A stretch of DNA of 7,670 nt from Paracoccaceae bacterium (GTDB lineage Bacteria; Pseudomonadota; Alphaproteobacteria; Rhodobacterales; Rhodobacteraceae). Shown one piece after another: positions 5,452-7,670 of the stretch (position 1 is the stretch's first letter; the number at the start of each line of letters is the position of its first letter). The DNA lies in assembly GCA_002400675.1 (NCBI GenBank), contig NVQY01000057.1, positions 1 through 7,670 on the forward strand. Direction: 5' to 3'. The notes below the pieces were generated by a model. The model searched no databases. It saw only the letters and a list, made by a program, of their open reading frames with translations, and had not been told where the DNA came from. Made by a program: the position numbers and the translations under genes.

Positions 5452-5480
5452 GTCGGCCGCCCATTTTACGGGCGGCCGAC
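5452..5480. terminator. Bidirectional terminator between fliC and fliI
   Basis: GTCGGCCGCCC, loop ATTTTAC and GGGCGGCCGAC form a perfect 11-bp, very GC-rich stem with a 7-nt loop. It sits between two convergent genes, 2 bp after the fliI stop and 110 bp after the fliC stop. Neither side has a strong U-tract (ATTCATTCTG forward, TGTGCTTGTTTGG reverse), but the stem is strong and symmetric and can serve both transcripts. Confidence 0.75.
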
Positions 5481-5482
5481 AT

Positions 5483-6877
5483 TCATTCTGCCGCCATTTC
5501 TTCTGATGGGCTGTTGTCCACCACTGCCTTGGAGGCTAATGGAACGTCAAAGTCGGCTTCCAGCAACATTCTGTATAGCTCTGCAAAGCTTTGTTCGGCT
5601 GTCATTGTCTCGCCCCTTGCCTGGCCCAGAAACGCGTCCGCCGTCTCGAAAAAGCGGATCGCGGCATCGGTGTCCGGGTCGGAACCGGGTTTGTAGGCGC
5701 CAACCCGGATCAGGTCCTCCATGTCAGCGTATTTCCCCAGCGCGCGGCGCGCTTCGCCCATGATTCGTTGTTGGTCCGGCGTGTGACAGGCCGGCAGCAT
5801 CCGTGAAATCGACCGCTGCACGTTGATCGCCGGATACCGATTTCGCTCGGCTACATGGCGATCCAGCACGATATGCCCATCGACGATGCCGCGCACAGCG
5901 TCGGCAATCGGTTCGTTGAAATCGTCCCCATCCACCAGAACCGTGAAGATTCCGGTGATGTCGCCCTCGCCTTCGCGGCCCGGCCCGGCCCGTTCCAGCA
6001 GATGCGGCAATTCCGAAAATACCGTGGGCGGATAGCTGCGCGCCGTGGGCGGTTCGCCATTGGCCAGACCGATTTCGCGCTGCGCCATGGCAAACCGCGT
6101 CACGCTGTCGATCAACAGCAGCACTTGCCGCCCCTGGGCGCGGAAGTGTTCGGCCACTGCGGTGGCTGTCCAGGCCGCCTGTCGGCGCAACAGCGGTGCT
6201 TCGTCACCCGTTGACACCACCACCACCGAGCGCGCCATGCCCTTTTCGCCCAGATCCTCCTGAATGAATTCGCGCACTTCGCGGCCGCGTTCCCCGATCA
6301 GTCCGATAACGATCACATCGGCATCGGTATTGCGCGCCAGCATCGCCATCAACGTCGATTTGCCCACACCCGAGCCGGCAAAAATACCCATCCTTTGCCC
6401 CCGGCAGATCGGTGTGAATACATCGACGCATTTGATCAGGGTCTCCAGTTTCTCGCCCACGCGCCGACGCTCAAATGCGGGCGGTGGTGCGTTGCGGCTG
6501 GCCGCCCTGCCACCGCCGCGCTTGAAACGTGGCGCATCTGACAGCGGTCGCCCCAACGCGTCGATTACCGTGCCAATCCAGCTGTCGTCCGGGAAGATAC
6601 CCTCGCCGTTCAGAATCAACTCGACCGAATCGCCGACGGTGATTCCATCCCACTTGCCGAAAGGCAGCAACCGCAACCCGGTGGCATCGGCCCCCACCAC
6701 TTCGCCCTCGACCGCGCCGTGACGACCAAAAACCCGGCAGCGCTGGCCGATTCCGGCGGCCCGTTCCAGTCCCGCAACGGTCAGTGATAAACCGGCGATG
6801 GATTGGACGTGCCCAACTATCCTTGTTGCTTCTAGCCTTGATATCTTGTGCTTAAGGGCTGAAAAAGTCGCTGTCAC
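5483..6877 (-). CDS. fliI: Flagellum-specific ATP synthase FliI
   Basis: FliI is the hexameric cytoplasmic ATPase of the flagellar type III export apparatus, related to F1-ATPase beta/alpha subunits; it works with FliH and the FlhA/FlhB gate to unfold and release substrates. This 464-residue protein is complete. An N-terminal beta-barrel-like domain covers about 15-105, then the hinge RRRVGEKLETLIKCVDVFTPICRGQRMGIF leads into the catalytic domain. The Walker A is A167-GSGVGKS-174, followed by GLIGERGREVREF (194-204, with the catalytic-type E196) and Walker B VLLLID (252-257). Conserved FliI/YscN landmarks include TRFAMAQREIGLANGEPP, the SYPPTVFSELPHLLERAG segment and VQRSISRM. The start is GTG 6877, with AGGGA 9 nt upstream. 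It is divergent from flgB and convergent with fliC. FliH and FliJ genes are not in the window. Confidence 0.96.
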   Translation of the reverse strand: MTATFSALKHKISRLEATRIVGHVQSIAGLSLTVAGLERAAGIGQRCRVFGRHGAVEGEVVGADATGLRLLPFGKWDGITVGDSVELILNGEGIFPDDSWIGTVIDALGRPLSDAPRFKRGGGRAASRNAPPPAFERRRVGEKLETLIKCVDVFTPICRGQRMGIFAGSGVGKSTLMAMLARNTDADVIVIGLIGERGREVREFIQEDLGEKGMARSVVVVSTGDEAPLLRRQAAWTATAVAEHFRAQGRQVLLLIDSVTRFAMAQREIGLANGEPPTARSYPPTVFSELPHLLERAGPGREGEGDITGIFTVLVDGDDFNEPIADAVRGIVDGHIVLDRHVAERNRYPAINVQRSISRMLPACHTPDQQRIMGEARRALGKYADMEDLIRVGAYKPGSDPDTDAAIRFFETADAFLGQARGETMTAEQSFAELYRMLLEADFDVPLASKAVVDNSPSEEMAAE

Positions 6878-6945
6878 AAGAATAAATCCCTATTAATCTT
6901 TGCGCTACTTGCTATACATTGCCAATAACCACGGAGGAGTCCACC
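6878..6945. promoter_or_regulatory. Divergent region between fliI and flgB
   Basis: This 68-bp AT-rich stretch must serve both fliI (reverse) and flgB (forward). It holds TACTTGCTA (6906-6914), whose reverse complement TAGCAAGTA also occurs upstream of the regulator gene (2294-2302). It also has a possible -10, TATACA (6913-6918), with no good -35, and one CtrA half-site, TTAA (6893-6896), whose partner position reads GCTA. No sigma-54 GG-N10-GC pattern was found. GGAGGAG (6933-6939), 6 nt from the flgB ATG, is a very strong ribosome-binding site. Confidence 0.5.
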
Positions 6946-7299
6946 ATGAATATTGAACCGGCGAACCTGTTTCAACTTGCGTCCCAGCGCCTGCAATGGC
7001 TGTCGGACCGTCAGAGGGTGGTTTCCGAGAACGTCGCCAATGCCGATGTCAGCGGTTACCGGGCGCGCGACGTGCAGAGCTTTGAGAGTTATCTGGAAAA
7101 GGGCCGCGAGGCCGGATTGTCCCCCGATGCCGATGTGATCGAGGTCGAATCCAGCTGGGGTCAGGATCTGACGGGCAACAATGTTGTTCTGGAGGAGCAG
7201 ATGGTGTTGGCCGCCGACACCGCCGGGCAGTACCGCATCGCATCCAATTTGTACGGCAAGGCACAGCAGATGATTCTGGCAGTGGCCACCGGTCGCTGA
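6946..7299 (+). CDS. flgB: Flagellar proximal rod protein FlgB
   Basis: FlgB is one of the rod subunits (with FlgC, FlgF, FlgG) that form the drive shaft through the periplasm, exported by the type III apparatus without a cleaved signal. This 117-residue protein shows the rod-protein N-terminal motif: [20 protein letters not shown], then [16 protein letters not shown] (residues 31-46), the ENxANAxxxGYRA pattern of FlgB. Near the C terminus, [10 protein letters not shown] (77-86) is followed by a helix with [16 protein letters not shown], the standard FlgB end. Length is slightly short for the family (about 115-140). ATG 6946 is chosen for its GGAGGAG at spacing 6; an upstream in-frame TTG at 6919 lacks support. 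flgC follows after 17 bp, so the two are probably cotranscribed. Confidence 0.94.
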   Translation: MNIEPANLFQLASQRLQWLSDRQRVVSENVANADVSGYRARDVQSFESYLEKGREAGLSPDADVIEVESSWGQDLTGNNVVLEEQMVLAADTAGQYRIASNLYGKAQQMILAVATGR

Positions 7300-7316
7300 A
7301 TCGAAAGGAAATTCAA

Positions 7317-7670
7317 ATGGACGGTCTTAGTTCAGTCATTGCAATCTCTTCCAGCGGTCTGCGCGCCCAGAGCGAGCGTATCCGCGTGGTGTCTGAAAAC
7401 ATCGCCAATGCCAGTTCCACCGCTAACAGCCCGGACGAGGATCCATATCGCCGCAAGGTGATCTCTTTCGGGACCAATTTGGACGAAGCCACCGGGGCCT
7501 CAATCGTCGAGGTTTCTGAAATCGCGCGCGATGACAGTGACTTTTCACTGCGCTTTGATCCGTCCCATCCGGCCGCTGACATCAACGGTTTCGTCAAGTA
7601 CCCAAACGTCAATCCGCTGATCGAGATGAGTAACATGCGCGAAGCCTCGCGCAGTTACGAGGCCAACATG
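7317..7670 (+). CDS. flgC: Flagellar proximal rod protein FlgC, 5' part
   Basis: The gene starts at ATG 7317 and is open to the right edge, giving 118 residues; the family is about 130-140 long, so only the last part is missing. FlgC is the partner rod subunit of FlgB. Landmarks are [25 protein letters not shown] (residues 10-34; rod signature), [10 protein letters not shown] (42-51), the [14 protein letters not shown] segment (91-104), and the [12 protein letters not shown] stretch (107-118) of the C-terminal helix, all typical of FlgC. AAGGAA at 7305-7310 is the ribosome-binding site, 6 nt upstream. Translation of the visible part has no stop. In this type of cluster fliE and further rod genes often follow, but they lie beyond the window. 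Confidence 0.94.
   Translation, partial: MDGLSSVIAISSSGLRAQSERIRVVSENIANASSTANSPDEDPYRRKVISFGTNLDEATGASIVEVSEIARDDSDFSLRFDPSHPAADINGFVKYPNVNPLIEMSNMREASRSYEANM

Overview
The window is a stretch of chromosomal flagellar cluster from an alphaproteobacterium, most likely a member of the Rhodobacterales (Roseobacter-type). The grounds are moderately high GC, a short flagellin of alphaproteobacterial type, a single-domain FlgJ without a muramidase, a CtrA-like orphan OmpR-family regulator inside the cluster, a CtrA-type box (TTAA-N7-TTAA) upstream of the flagellin gene, and a fliI / flgB-flgC divergence. The assignment to this order is an inference from gene content and order. No rRNA, tRNA, mobile element or CRISPR array was seen.

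Layout, left to right. (1) The 3' end of flgK and all of flgL (hook-filament junction proteins), forward, tightly coupled. (2) A convergent reverse-strand gene for a CtrA/FtcR/Rem-like DNA-binding response regulator whose receiver domain has lost the residues needed for phosphorylation. (3) A 162-bp divergent intergenic region with repeated motifs, then a forward operon flgI (P-ring), flgJ (rod-binding domain only) and a probable FlgN-like export chaperone. (4) A 129-bp promoter region with a CtrA box, then flagellin (fliC). (5) A 141-bp structured convergent gap with several hairpins, ending in a strong bidirectional terminator. (6) fliI (export ATPase) on the reverse strand. (7) A 68-bp divergent region, then flgB and flgC (proximal rod) forward; flgC runs off the right edge.

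Functionally, the genes cover successive assembly steps: FliI energises export, FlgB/FlgC and FlgJ build the rod, FlgI forms the P-ring, FlgK/FlgL cap the hook, the FlgN-like chaperone probably delivers the junction proteins, and FliC makes the filament. The regulator between flgL and flgI is well placed to control the cluster. Nothing here is a wholly new system. The points most worth a second look are the degenerate receiver of the regulator, the repeated motifs upstream of it, the CtrA box plus structured 5' and 3' UTRs of fliC, and the absence of flaF/flbT beside the flagellin gene.
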